A DNA stretch of 64,000 bases from an uncultured Lachnospiraceae bacterium (GCA_910586585.1 CAJUKA010000002.1:26299-90298), one strand, 5' to 3'. Counted from the first letter of the stretch, positions 26,091 through 35,164 are shown. Made by a program: numbers and translations. Notes: generated from the sequence alone by a model not told the origin.

Positions 26091-27061
26091 TTAATGTGTT
26101 GATACCTAATGTAGGCAGACGAGGATATATGGTTGATTATATAAAGGGTATTTCATGTTTTGATGGGAAAATCTTTGTATCAGATTGCGATAAGACAGCT
26201 AGTGGATTATATGGAAACAATGATGGTTTTTTTATTCTTTCGAAGCCGATTGATAATGAGAAGAAGTATATTGATGAATTATTAAGCGTATGCACAATTA
26301 ATCATATTGAATTAATTATTCCAATGATTGATCCAGAAATATATATTTTATCAAATTACATAAAGGTATTTGAACAATGTGGTATTACTGTATTAGTGTC
26401 AGACAGACAAGTGTTGGATATATGTTACAATAAACTGAACATGAATCAGTTTCTGTCAGAAAACGATTTTTCGGTGCCTAAGACATATACCAACATAGAA
26501 GCATTTAAAATCGACTATTTACGAGAAAGGATAACTTTTCCGATTATTTGCAAACCAACATTTGGGAGTGGCGGTAAAAATACGTTTGTTATTAATAATA
26601 TGGAGTCTCTGGAAGTTAATTTTAAGGAAAATATGCTTATTCAAGAATACCTTTCAGATGCCGTAGAATATGGAGTAGATGTATTTAATACGTTTGAGAA
26701 AAAGCCAGTTAGATGTGTTATTAAAAGAAAGGTTTCGATGAGAAGTGGGGAAACAGATAAATCATATACAGTAGTAGATGCGAAAATGACTTCTTCTATG
26801 TTGCGATTGGCAAATGCTTTAGGTCATATTGGAAATCTGGACTGTGATGTTATGGTAAATAATGGAAAATACTATATTATTGATTTAAATCCTCGTTTTG
26901 GTGGTGGATATCCGGCAACGCATGCGGTAGGAGTTAATTTGTTAGAACTAATTTTAAAAATGATAAATAATGAATTAATAGTACCTGATTTTAATTCATA
27001 TGAAGATCGTGTTTTAGTTATGAAAACTATATCTATTATAAAAACAAAGTGGGAGGAATAA
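26087..27061 (+). CDS. ATP-grasp ligase (CarB/PylC-like)
   Basis: A 324-residue ATP-grasp enzyme. It has an N-terminal pre-ATP-grasp Rossmann part (IPNVGRRGYMVDYI, SDCDKTASG), the ATP lid FPIICKPTFGSGGKNTFVI, and the metal-binding tail DLNPRFGGGYPATHAVG. Such enzymes activate a carboxylate as acyl phosphate and join it to an amine or thiol. Here it could attach an amino-acid-derived group to the amino sugar. The ATG overlaps the preceding stop (ATGA) after AGGAG. Substrates are unknown. Confidence 0.83.
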   Translation: MINVLIPNVGRRGYMVDYIKGISCFDGKIFVSDCDKTASGLYGNNDGFFILSKPIDNEKKYIDELLSVCTINHIELIIPMIDPEIYILSNYIKVFEQCGITVLVSDRQVLDICYNKLNMNQFLSENDFSVPKTYTNIEAFKIDYLRERITFPIICKPTFGSGGKNTFVINNMESLEVNFKENMLIQEYLSDAVEYGVDVFNTFEKKPVRCVIKRKVSMRSGETDKSYTVVDAKMTSSMLRLANALGHIGNLDCDVMVNNGKYYIIDLNPRFGGGYPATHAVGVNLLELILKMINNELIVPDFNSYEDRVLVMKTISIIKTKWEE

Positions 27062-27065
27062 AACA

Positions 27066-27743
27066 GTGTGTTCATCAATTGATCCTAAATGGGAAGAAAT
27101 TCATAGAAATAGAGAGTGGGGGAAATATCCTACCGAATATGTTATTCGTTTTGTTGCACGTAATTATTATAATTTTCCGATAAGGCAAAGGGTTAAAATA
27201 TTAGATTATGGATGTGGTGGTGGAAGTCATACATGGTATCTTGCACGGGAAGGATTTGATACTTATGCGTTTGATGTATCCCAGTCAGCGATTCAAAAAG
27301 TAAAACTACGAATGGAAAGAGAAAAATTAAATGTGCATCTTGACATGTGTGATGCAATGAATCTGCCTTATCCTCCTGAATTTTTTGATGCGGTTATTGA
27401 TAATTTCTGTGTAGCGACGAACACAACTGCAGAAATAAAAGAAATGTATAAAGAAATATATCGTGTTCTGAAACCAGGTGGTAAATTATTGACAGCACAG
27501 TTTGGAAAGAATACAGATGGATATAAGACGGGAATTTGCCTGGATGAAAATACATATTCCGAGATAGATAATGTGCAATTATATGATGTTGGAAAGACAC
27601 ACTTTACAGATAAGGCAGAAATGAAAACTATATTGGAACAGACAGGATTTATGAATATCAATCTAGATACTATACTCTACACAGATAGAGACGTAACGAT
27701 TGAGCAGATTATTGTTAGAGCCGATAAGCCGAAAGAAAAGTGA
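27066..27743 (+). CDS. Class I SAM-dependent methyltransferase
   Basis: A 225-residue methyltransferase with SAM motif I ILDYGCGGGSHTWYLAREG, an acidic motif II (YAFDVSQSA) and a motif IV region FDAVIDNFCVATN. Start is GTG at 27066, nine nt after GGGAGGA. It lies between the ATP-grasp gene and legI (4-nt gap), so it probably methylates the nonulosonate or its substituent (N- or O-methyl forms of legionaminic acid are known in flagellar glycans). Exact target is inference. Confidence 0.82.
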   Translation: MCSSIDPKWEEIHRNREWGKYPTEYVIRFVARNYYNFPIRQRVKILDYGCGGGSHTWYLAREGFDTYAFDVSQSAIQKVKLRMEREKLNVHLDMCDAMNLPYPPEFFDAVIDNFCVATNTTAEIKEMYKEIYRVLKPGGKLLTAQFGKNTDGYKTGICLDENTYSEIDNVQLYDVGKTHFTDKAEMKTILEQTGFMNINLDTILYTDRDVTIEQIIVRADKPKEK

Positions 27744-27747
27744 TAAT

Positions 27748-28746
27748 ATGAACAAAACATTGATTATAGCAGAGGCAGGAGTAAATCATAATGGAAACTT
27801 CAAAACAGCGTTACAGCTCTGTGATGCTGCAAAGGAGGCAGGGGCAGATATAGTTAAATTTCAGAACTGGAAGACAGAAAAAATTATTTTGAAAGATGTT
27901 GAGAGAGCACAATATCAAAAGAATAATGTGAAATTAGAAGAAACACAATTTGAAATGCTAAAGCGTTTGGAATTACCATATGATGATTTTCATAAAATTA
28001 AAACATATTGTGATAATATTGGTATTACTTTTGCTTCTACAGCAGATGATATTGAAGGAGTTGATTTTTTAATTTCTTTAGGAATTCCATTTATAAAAAT
28101 TAGTTCAGGGGATATAAATAACATACCTTATCTTCGTCAAACTGCAAGGCGCAATTTACCGATTATTTTAAGTACAGGTATGTCTTCTATTGGAGATGTA
28201 GATAAAGCTTATAAAACACTTAGAGATGTGGGAGCAGAAGATATTACTCTTTTGCATTGTACAACAAATTATCCGTGTCCATTTGAACAAGTGAATTTAA
28301 GAGCTATGGTGACGCTTGGGAATATATTTAGAGTACCTGTGGGATATTCTGATCATACAAAAGGAATAGAGGTCCCAATATCAGCCGTTGCACTTGGAGC
28401 ATCGGTTATTGAAAAACATATTACTTTAGATACTGCTATGGAGGGACCAGATCATGCAGCTAGTACAGAACCAAAAGAATTTAAGATGATGGTAGAAGCA
28501 ATTAGAAATATTGAAAGGGCTTTAGGTAATGGTGAAAAGAGACCTTCAGAGGAAGAAAAACAGAATTCTAATGTTATATTAAAGCGAATTATAGCAGCGA
28601 AAGATATTGCATGTGGGGATGTAATTACAGAAGATATGTTGGCAGTGATGCGAAGTAATAGTGGATTCACACCACTTGCATGGGATATGGTTGTGGGAAC
28701 AAGGGCATGGAGAAAATTTAGCAAGGGAGATTCCATTACAATATGA
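27748..28746 (+). CDS. legI: N-acylneuraminate/legionaminate synthase
   Basis: Condenses the hexose from LegG with phosphoenolpyruvate to form the nine-carbon nonulosonic acid. It has 332 residues. The NeuB TIM barrel starts with IIAEAGVNHNGN, includes KFQNWKTE, HCTTNYPCP and YSDHTKG, and ends in a SAF/antifreeze-like domain (ITEDMLAVMRSNSGFTP) that closes the active site. The ATG at 27748 is chosen; an open frame extends 16 codons upstream into the methyltransferase gene. It is the last gene of the tight nonulosonate block, followed by a 138-nt gap. Confidence 0.92.
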   Translation: MNKTLIIAEAGVNHNGNFKTALQLCDAAKEAGADIVKFQNWKTEKIILKDVERAQYQKNNVKLEETQFEMLKRLELPYDDFHKIKTYCDNIGITFASTADDIEGVDFLISLGIPFIKISSGDINNIPYLRQTARRNLPIILSTGMSSIGDVDKAYKTLRDVGAEDITLLHCTTNYPCPFEQVNLRAMVTLGNIFRVPVGYSDHTKGIEVPISAVALGASVIEKHITLDTAMEGPDHAASTEPKEFKMMVEAIRNIERALGNGEKRPSEEEKQNSNVILKRIIAAKDIACGDVITEDMLAVMRSNSGFTPLAWDMVVGTRAWRKFSKGDSITI

Positions 28747-28884
28747 GCGATTTAGCGATTATTTCAATGTATTTATGTAATTAATGGGGATAAGTATATT
28801 ATGATATTAGAAAAATATAAATATTATTAGATTATTAAGATGTGTGGAAAATCTCTTGAAGGTCAAAAGTAAAGGATAGTTGAA

Positions 28885-30333
28885 ATGATAGATATTGAAA
28901 AGCTCTATGAACAAATGTATGAGTTTGAAAATAATAGCCAGTTATATGAATTTCGATTTGAAGACACCAAGGTACCGATGTGGATGTATATAAGATCTTG
29001 GTTTATTGGAGCTATAACGGATAAAATAGGAGAGAAGGAATCTAACGATATATGGAAAGAAAAAATGAGCCGCCCCTTTATAAAAAAGAGTGTTATAAAT
29101 AAGTATGTGATAAGAAATCCATTTCTATCACATCAAAGAGATATTCTTTTTGCTTTTTGGGGATATAGTGAATTGCGTCAGCACGATGATGGTCTTGTTT
29201 ATGAAGATTTTATCATGCCTTTTCTGCAAATGTTTCCTGATAATACCACGACCTTAATGGATGGAAAAATTCTAAACAGATATGAATTGGACTGTGTTCA
29301 TCCAAATTGGAAAATGGATGATATTTTTATGGATATTATTAAGTGGAACAAAGGATTAATAAAAACTCCTGACATAAATGTTAAGGACAGAAAAAATATA
29401 AAGGGATTAATGAATTTTTTAAATCACAACTGTCCATTGCAGGTTGATAAAGATTTGAGATCTACAACAGTAAGGAAACTTGAAGATATTTCTAGAATTT
29501 CTACACAAATGATAAAAGTATGCGAAACCTATTTGCGTGTTGTCAAGCCAAAAGTGGTGGTTATATGTTGCGCTAGTTATCCTAACATTTTAAGAACATC
29601 CATGATTTTAGCATGTAGGAATAAAAATGTGATAACAGCGGAATTACAACATGGATTAACTTGCAGATATAATGCTCATTATCAGTATTGTAACTATATA
29701 TTAAATAATAGCGATTGCTATAAAATGTTGCCAGATTATTATTTGACATTTGGAGAATATTGGAGTAGTCAAGTTAAAATTCCACAAAAGTGTAATATTA
29801 TTAGTTATGCAAAGACTGTAATCAAGAACAAGATTCCGAATAATAATAAAATTTTATTTTGCGCGGGTATAAATTTTGATGAATATATAAACTTTTTAAA
29901 TAAAGTAATGCCTAAAGTTGATATAGATGTAGAAATCTATTTTAGATTTCATCCAATATACTCATCAAAGAAGCAAAGGGGTAGATTCAGAAGATATTTA
30001 AAATACCCTAATTTTTTTATGGCTGATGAGAAAGATTTGAGTTTTTACATGAAAGAATGTCGGTATGTGATTCAGGATGGAAGCACCATATGTTATGAAG
30101 CTTTGTTTGCAGGAAGGGTTGTTTTTTCTTTTAAAAGTGAGCAGGGTATTCGAACAGGTGTAAATAAGTTGCAGGATGTTCATTCGTTTAAGAATGCAGA
30201 AGATTTTATGGAATTATGGAATGAACGAGATAAACTGCAGTCTAAATGCCATGATGAATTTTTTGACCTGAATTACAAGAAAAATTATGTTAAGTTCCTT
30301 AAGAAATGCGGTGTAAATACAAGGAGCAAATAA
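28885..30333 (+). CDS. Putative GT-B glycosyltransferase (capsule/sialyltransferase-like)
   Basis: A 482-residue soluble protein not assignable to a named family with certainty. The pattern of ELQHGLTCRYNAHY in the centre, YFRFHPIYSSKKQRG and QDGSTICYEALFAGRVV in the C-terminal half is that of GT-B transferases of the CDP-glycerol/polysialyl/Kdo group, where the His and the GS-x-x-xE segment bind a CMP or CDP donor. As the first gene after legI, it is a reasonable candidate for transferring the CMP-nonulosonate. That role is inference from position. Confidence 0.65.
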   Translation: MIDIEKLYEQMYEFENNSQLYEFRFEDTKVPMWMYIRSWFIGAITDKIGEKESNDIWKEKMSRPFIKKSVINKYVIRNPFLSHQRDILFAFWGYSELRQHDDGLVYEDFIMPFLQMFPDNTTTLMDGKILNRYELDCVHPNWKMDDIFMDIIKWNKGLIKTPDINVKDRKNIKGLMNFLNHNCPLQVDKDLRSTTVRKLEDISRISTQMIKVCETYLRVVKPKVVVICCASYPNILRTSMILACRNKNVITAELQHGLTCRYNAHYQYCNYILNNSDCYKMLPDYYLTFGEYWSSQVKIPQKCNIISYAKTVIKNKIPNNNKILFCAGINFDEYINFLNKVMPKVDIDVEIYFRFHPIYSSKKQRGRFRRYLKYPNFFMADEKDLSFYMKECRYVIQDGSTICYEALFAGRVVFSFKSEQGIRTGVNKLQDVHSFKNAEDFMELWNERDKLQSKCHDEFFDLNYKKNYVKFLKKCGVNTRSK

Positions 30334-30358
30334 GGTGCACTGAGGGAGAGTTGGTTTA

Positions 30359-31576
30359 ATGAATGCAAAAAGTGATTTATTCATATGGGGTGATAATTGG
30401 TGGTTTGAAAATAATAAGGCATGGTTTGTATGGGGGGTAGAGAATGTCCTTTGCTGTGTTGATTTAGTAACTACAAGGTGTGATTTGCTGAGGTATATAC
30501 CAGATAAGGCAACTTCTAAATTTAGACTAACACCATACTGTATAAAATATCAAGATGATATTTATTGTATGCCTTCATATGGAAAAAGTGTATGGGTATA
30601 TAATACAACTAATTATGCTTTTGATGAAATATGTATTGATAATCCAGATGAAATATCAATAGGTATACAAGCCTTTTGGATATATGAAAATAAAATTTAT
30701 GCAGTTTCAAATGATATGAAGCAAATTATAGAAATTAATCATTATACAAAAAAGGTTGATAACTGTTATCAAATTTGTAAAAAAGGAGTTTTAACACAAA
30801 GCATTAAAGTTGATTCTTTTATTTATAGTTTAAATGGAGAATCAGGCGAGATATATCAGTTTGATTTAACAAAGAAAAATTTTAGAATGTATAAGCTACC
30901 ACAAATTGGAAAAAAATATTTTACAATGTGTCACGACGGAGAAAAGTTTTGGCTGAGTGGATATTGTAAGGAAGTATATATATGGGATAGTTTGACAAAT
31001 AAAATAAATATTGTAAATGGTTTTCCAAGAGATTTTGGAATTTATGATTTTACAGAGGAAACAGATGGAAAGGCGAACTGCATAGCGTCTGAATATAAGC
31101 GTTTTGCTTTTATACATTCAGTGACTTTGGGAGAAAATATTTGGTTTATTCCCTATATTACAAATAAGATTATATATGTAAATAAATACACTTATCAAAT
31201 TCATACGTTTGAAGTAAATGAAGAAGATGAAACAAAGGAAAGTATTTTGTCAAGAAGAAATTTATGGTATAAGTATTTGCTAGAATATGTAAAAGATGAA
31301 CGTTACCTTGGACTCTATTCAATAAAGAATAATTGCATGATGGAAATTGATACAGTTAAAATGACATATGAATACAGATCATATGATTGCAAGATTGGTA
31401 ATAAATGTGTACAGGATTATATAAGAATATATGGCAATATTTTTGGTGAGCAGATTAGTGCATGGAGACAAAAAGTTTTTGAGAGCATGGTATGTTTAGA
31501 AAATATTAATGAACATAACACAAAAACAAACTATATTGGAAGTGCTATTTATCGAAAAATGATAAATAGTGGTTGA
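30359..31576 (+). CDS. Predicted cytoplasmic beta-propeller-like protein of unknown function
   Basis: A 405-residue protein with no signal peptide or membrane segment. It contains about six repeating segments of the type 'x-I-Y-x-[VL]-[SN]-x-x-x-x-x-I' (for example DDIYCMPSYGKSVWVYN, ENKIYAVSNDMKQIIEIN, DSFIYSLNGESGEIYQFD, GENIWFIPYITNKIIYVN), which looks like blades of a beta-propeller. Such proteins bind sugars or serve as scaffolds. A GAGGGAGAG ribosome site precedes the ATG. I know of no named family for it. Confidence 0.7.
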   Translation: MNAKSDLFIWGDNWWFENNKAWFVWGVENVLCCVDLVTTRCDLLRYIPDKATSKFRLTPYCIKYQDDIYCMPSYGKSVWVYNTTNYAFDEICIDNPDEISIGIQAFWIYENKIYAVSNDMKQIIEINHYTKKVDNCYQICKKGVLTQSIKVDSFIYSLNGESGEIYQFDLTKKNFRMYKLPQIGKKYFTMCHDGEKFWLSGYCKEVYIWDSLTNKINIVNGFPRDFGIYDFTEETDGKANCIASEYKRFAFIHSVTLGENIWFIPYITNKIIYVNKYTYQIHTFEVNEEDETKESILSRRNLWYKYLLEYVKDERYLGLYSIKNNCMMEIDTVKMTYEYRSYDCKIGNKCVQDYIRIYGNIFGEQISAWRQKVFESMVCLENINEHNTKTNYIGSAIYRKMINSG

Positions 31577-31627
31577 TAGATATATTAATTATGGAATATC
31601 ATACCTGAAAAATGAGGGAGGTAAATG

Positions 31628-32698
31628 ATGAAATACGCACTGATTGGCTGTGGACGCATCTCGCCAAACCACATTGCTGCAGCAAAGAATAATGGGCTGG
31701 AACTTACAGCAATCTGTGATATAGAAGTATCTTGTATGGCAGATAAAATGCTTAAATTTAAATTAGGCAGTGCAGTAAAACAGTATACAGACTTTAAAGA
31801 AATGATAGAAACAGAAAAGCCAGAGCTAGTAGCAATCTGTACAGAAAGTGGAAAACATGCAGAAATCGCACTGTTTTGCATTGCGCATGGCTGTAACTGT
31901 ATTATCGAGAAGCCAATTGCCCTGTCAATAGTAGATGCGGATGCGATTATTGCGGCATCCATCAAATATCATGTAAAGGTCTGTGCCTGCCATCAAAATC
32001 GTTTTAACAAATCGGTTCAGATCATAAGGGAAGCAATAGACATGAACCGTTTTGGCAGACTGTTTTATGGAACAGCTCATATTAGATGGTGTAGAGATCA
32101 TGAATATTATGACAGGGCGCCATGGAGGGGCACCTGGGAACAGGATGGTGGTGCACTCATGAATCAGTGTATTCATAATATTGACCTTCTTCGTTGGATG
32201 ATGGGTGGAGAAATTGAAGAAGTTGTTGGAATGACAGACAAGCTCAACCATAACTATATAGAAGCTGAAGATTTTGGTATAGCTTTAATAAAGTTTAAAA
32301 ATGGAAGTTATGGGATTGTCGAAGGAACGACAAACATCTATCCTAAAAATCTGGAAGAAACACTGTACATATTTGGAGAAAAAGGAACGATTAAAGCAGG
32401 AGGTCAGTCTGTCAATGTGATAGAGGAGTGGAGATTTTCGGATATGTTGGATGACCCAGGCGAAGTGAAGGCAAGATTCCATGAAAACCCACCTAATGTA
32501 TATGGATATGGGCATACACCATTATATGCTGATGTAATAAATGCTATTCAGCAAGATAGACAACCTTATGTGAATGCTATGGAGGGAAAGCGTGCGCTAG
32601 AGCTTGTATTGGCAATTTATCAATCGGCAGCGGAGGGCAGGAGTATAAAACTACCTCTTAGGGAGTGCGCAGCAGTAGATTTTAAGGGAAGGTTTTAG
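31628..32698 (+). CDS. wbpB: Gfo/Idh/MocA oxidoreductase, WbpB/WlbA-like
   Basis: NAD-dependent sugar-nucleotide oxidoreductase of 356 residues; the homologues oxidise C3 of UDP-GlcNAc uronic acid, feeding the WbpE aminotransferase. The Rossmann motif is ALIGCGRISPNHIAAAKN at the N-terminus, EKPIAL carries the catalytic Lys, and DGGALMNQCIHNIDLLRW is the substrate-side motif. The second of two adjacent ATGs (31628) is better spaced from GAGGGAGG. It is followed after one base by a WbpD-like acetyltransferase and then a WbpE-like aminotransferase, the three genes of the UDP-2,3-diamino-uronic acid route. The WbpA dehydrogenase of that route is not in the window. Confidence 0.85.
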   Translation: MKYALIGCGRISPNHIAAAKNNGLELTAICDIEVSCMADKMLKFKLGSAVKQYTDFKEMIETEKPELVAICTESGKHAEIALFCIAHGCNCIIEKPIALSIVDADAIIAASIKYHVKVCACHQNRFNKSVQIIREAIDMNRFGRLFYGTAHIRWCRDHEYYDRAPWRGTWEQDGGALMNQCIHNIDLLRWMMGGEIEEVVGMTDKLNHNYIEAEDFGIALIKFKNGSYGIVEGTTNIYPKNLEETLYIFGEKGTIKAGGQSVNVIEEWRFSDMLDDPGEVKARFHENPPNVYGYGHTPLYADVINAIQQDRQPYVNAMEGKRALELVLAIYQSAAEGRSIKLPLRECAAVDFKGRF

Positions 32699-32699
32699 A

Positions 32700-33269
32700 A
32701 TGTCGGTTTATATACATGAAAGCAGTTATATTGATGACAATGTGACAATAGGAAAAGGAACGAAGATATGGCATTTCTGCCATATACAATCAGGAACAGA
32801 AATTGGAAACAAGTGTGTTCTAGGACAAAATGTAAATATTTCCAATAATGTGAAAATTGGAAATGGTGTAAAAATCCAAAATAATGTTTCTGTATATGAG
32901 GGTGTAGAGCTTGAGGATAATGTATTCTGTGGACCTTCTTGTGTGTTTACAAATGATTTGACTCCAAGGGCAAAATATCCAAAAGGACAACAATTATATA
33001 AACAAACACTTGTTAAGCATAATGCTACATTAGGAGCAAACTGTACAATTTTGTGTGGACATATGATAGGTGCATTTGCAATGATAGCTGCGGGGGCTGT
33101 TGTAACAAGAGATGTAAAACCATATGCATTGATGGCAGGAGTTCCTGCAAAGCAGATTGGATGGGTATGTGAATGTGGGCAGGTATTGGAAGATAACCTT
33201 ATGTGTCAGGATTGCAGAAGATGGTATAAGTTAGAAGAAGATAATTTACTACCGGGGGGGGGTATCTAA
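32700..33269 (+). CDS. wbpD: WbpD/WlbB-like hexapeptide-repeat N-acyltransferase with C-terminal zinc ribbon
   Basis: Left-handed beta-helix acyltransferase of 189 residues, predicted to acetylate the 3-amino group made by the WbpE homologue. The hexapeptide repeats run from about 7 to 145 (KIWHFCHIQSGTEIG, QNNVSVYEGVELEDNVFCGP). An extra tail has four cysteines (C157, C159, C169, C172), resembling a zinc ribbon. The last codons are written by a run of nine G at 33254-33262. With nine G the protein ends at once (PGGGI). With eight it would read into the next gene in frame. Confidence 0.88.
   Translation: MSVYIHESSYIDDNVTIGKGTKIWHFCHIQSGTEIGNKCVLGQNVNISNNVKIGNGVKIQNNVSVYEGVELEDNVFCGPSCVFTNDLTPRAKYPKGQQLYKQTLVKHNATLGANCTILCGHMIGAFAMIAAGAVVTRDVKPYALMAGVPAKQIGWVCECGQVLEDNLMCQDCRRWYKLEEDNLLPGGGI
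33254..33262. repeat. G9 homopolymer at the acyltransferase/formyltransferase junction
   Basis: Nine G at the very 3' end of the acyltransferase gene. The downstream formyltransferase frame is open all the way back to this tract, so tract length sets whether the two proteins are separate or fused. Confidence 0.95.
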
Positions 33270-33303
33270 ATGGATATCTGGTGTATTGTACCAGGTATGC
33301 AAT

Positions 33304-33987
33304 ATGAAGACGATTGCTGTACTCACATACAATCAGAAACATAGAAAGACATATGATACACTTTGCTTATTGAAGGCGAAAGGCTATTCCAATGTTAGGG
33401 TATTTGGACAGCCAATGACTTATAGAAAGAAAAGGTATCCTTTAATAGAGCATAGACCTGAACAGAATATGTTAATTCCTGAACCAGAAGAATTATGTAG
33501 TAATTTTGGATTTGAATTTATTGAAGGAAAATTTGAAGATACAATTACGGATAAAAGTGTTACCTATTTGTTATGTGGTGCAGGGCTTTTGGAAAATGAG
33601 TTTGTCAAGTGTCATCGGATTATAAATGCACATCCAGGATATAGTCCTCATGCAAGGGGGTTAGACGCATATAAATGGTCACTATATTACAGACTCCCTC
33701 TTGGTGTGACAACACATTTTTTGGGAGACTATATAGATGCTGGCGAAATTATAGAACAGCGCCAAATAGGAATAAAAGGATATGATACATTTCATTCTGT
33801 AGCACAAAGAATATATGAGAATGAGATAGATATGTTAGTTAGTGCGATAGAACTTGTAGACAAAAAGCATACATTTGTAGTTCCAGTGTCAAATATTGTA
33901 TTTAAAAGAATGCCACCTATACTAGAAGAAAAGTTGTTTGAAACTTTTGAAAAGTATAAAGAAGAAGTTTTAAAACAGGGAGTTTGA
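33304..33987 (+). CDS. Second formyltransferase-family protein
   Basis: A 227-residue formyltransferase-like protein. The catalytic block reads IINAHPGYSPHARGLDAYKW, with Asn and His present, followed by YIDAGEIIEQRQIG for the Asp. It is shorter than the first formyltransferase (23346) and lacks a clear Fmt_C domain. The start is uncertain: ATG at 33304 has only a weak CAGGT upstream, TTG at 33286 is an alternative, and the frame is open to the G9 tract at 33254. Located between WbpD-like and WbpE-like genes, it may formylate a diamino sugar, giving an alternative to acetylation. Confidence 0.78.
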   Translation: MKTIAVLTYNQKHRKTYDTLCLLKAKGYSNVRVFGQPMTYRKKRYPLIEHRPEQNMLIPEPEELCSNFGFEFIEGKFEDTITDKSVTYLLCGAGLLENEFVKCHRIINAHPGYSPHARGLDAYKWSLYYRLPLGVTTHFLGDYIDAGEIIEQRQIGIKGYDTFHSVAQRIYENEIDMLVSAIELVDKKHTFVVPVSNIVFKRMPPILEEKLFETFEKYKEEVLKQGV

Positions 33988-33990
33988 AGA

Positions 33991-35109
33991 ATGGAATTTC
34001 GAGATTTAAAACAGCAATACCAGCTTCATAAAAAACAAATAGATGATGCTGTACAAAGGGTACTCATAAATACAAATTTCATACAAGGATCAGAAGTGTC
34101 ACATCTGGAGGAAGTGCTTGCAGAATATGTGGGAGTAAAGCATTGTATAACTTGCGCCAATGGAACAGATGCCTTGCAACTTGCTTTAATGACTTGGGAT
34201 ATTGGAGCAGGAGATGCAGTTTTTATACCAGATTTTACTTTTTTTTCAAGCGGAGAAGTTGTCCCTTTAGTAGGAGCAGCACCAATTTTTGTGGATATAG
34301 ATGAGGATACTTATAATATCAGCCCGCAAAGCCTTGAACAGGCAATTCAATATGTATTGGAACAGACAAATTTAAAGCCAAGAGTCATTATAGCAGTTGA
34401 TTTATTTGGACAACCGGCTGAATATGAGCAGATAAAGAAGATTGCAGAAAAATACCATCTTTTAATTTTAGAAGATGGAGCGCAGGGATTTGGTGGGAGA
34501 ATCGGAACAAAAAAAGCATGTAGTTTTGGAGATATATCAACCACCTCATTTTTTCCGGCAAAGCCATTAGGTTGTTATGGCGATGGTGGCGCATTGTTTA
34601 CAGAGAATGACGAATGGGCAGAATTGCTACGTTCATATAGGATACATGGCAAAGGAAAAGACAAGTATGATAATGTACGAATTGGGATCAATTCACGATT
34701 AGATACCATACAGGCAGCGATTTTATTAGAGAAAATACAGTTTTTTGATGAGGAAATCAAAGAATGTAATCAAGTGACAGAGGAATATAACAAAGGGTTA
34801 CAAGGTGTAGTGAAAATACCTGTTGTGAAAGAAGGATTTGTATCAAGCTGGGCGCAATATACTATTTGCTTTCGCAATGGTAAAGAGCGCGAACAGGCAA
34901 TGAAGTGTTTTAAACAAAATGGTATTCCAACAGCGGTATATTATAGGAAACCAATGCATATGCAGAAAGCTTTTAAAGAAAATAAGGTTGTAGAATTGAA
35001 ATACATAGTAACAGAAAAGGTATGTGAGAGATGTTTGTCTCTGCCGATGCATCCATATCTGGATATCAATAGTATCAGAAAGATTGTGGAATGTATATTA
35101 AAAATATAA
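33991..35109 (+). CDS. wbpE: DegT/DnrJ/EryC1 aminotransferase, WbpE/WlbC-like
   Basis: PLP-dependent sugar aminotransferase of 372 residues, expected to install the 3-amino group on the 3-keto uronic acid made by the WbpB homologue. Family features are FRDLKQQYQLHKKQIDDAV at the N-terminus, CANGTDALQLAL, EDGAQGFGGRIG, and the internal-aldimine lysine in TTSFFPAKPLGCYGDGG. It completes the WbpB/D/E trio. Confidence 0.87.
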   Translation: MEFRDLKQQYQLHKKQIDDAVQRVLINTNFIQGSEVSHLEEVLAEYVGVKHCITCANGTDALQLALMTWDIGAGDAVFIPDFTFFSSGEVVPLVGAAPIFVDIDEDTYNISPQSLEQAIQYVLEQTNLKPRVIIAVDLFGQPAEYEQIKKIAEKYHLLILEDGAQGFGGRIGTKKACSFGDISTTSFFPAKPLGCYGDGGALFTENDEWAELLRSYRIHGKGKDKYDNVRIGINSRLDTIQAAILLEKIQFFDEEIKECNQVTEEYNKGLQGVVKIPVVKEGFVSSWAQYTICFRNGKEREQAMKCFKQNGIPTAVYYRKPMHMQKAFKENKVVELKYIVTEKVCERCLSLPMHPYLDINSIRKIVECILKI

Positions 35110-35164
35110 TATATCGTTGACTATTTGTTTGAACTTAGGGAGATTCATATAAAAGAGGCAATAT

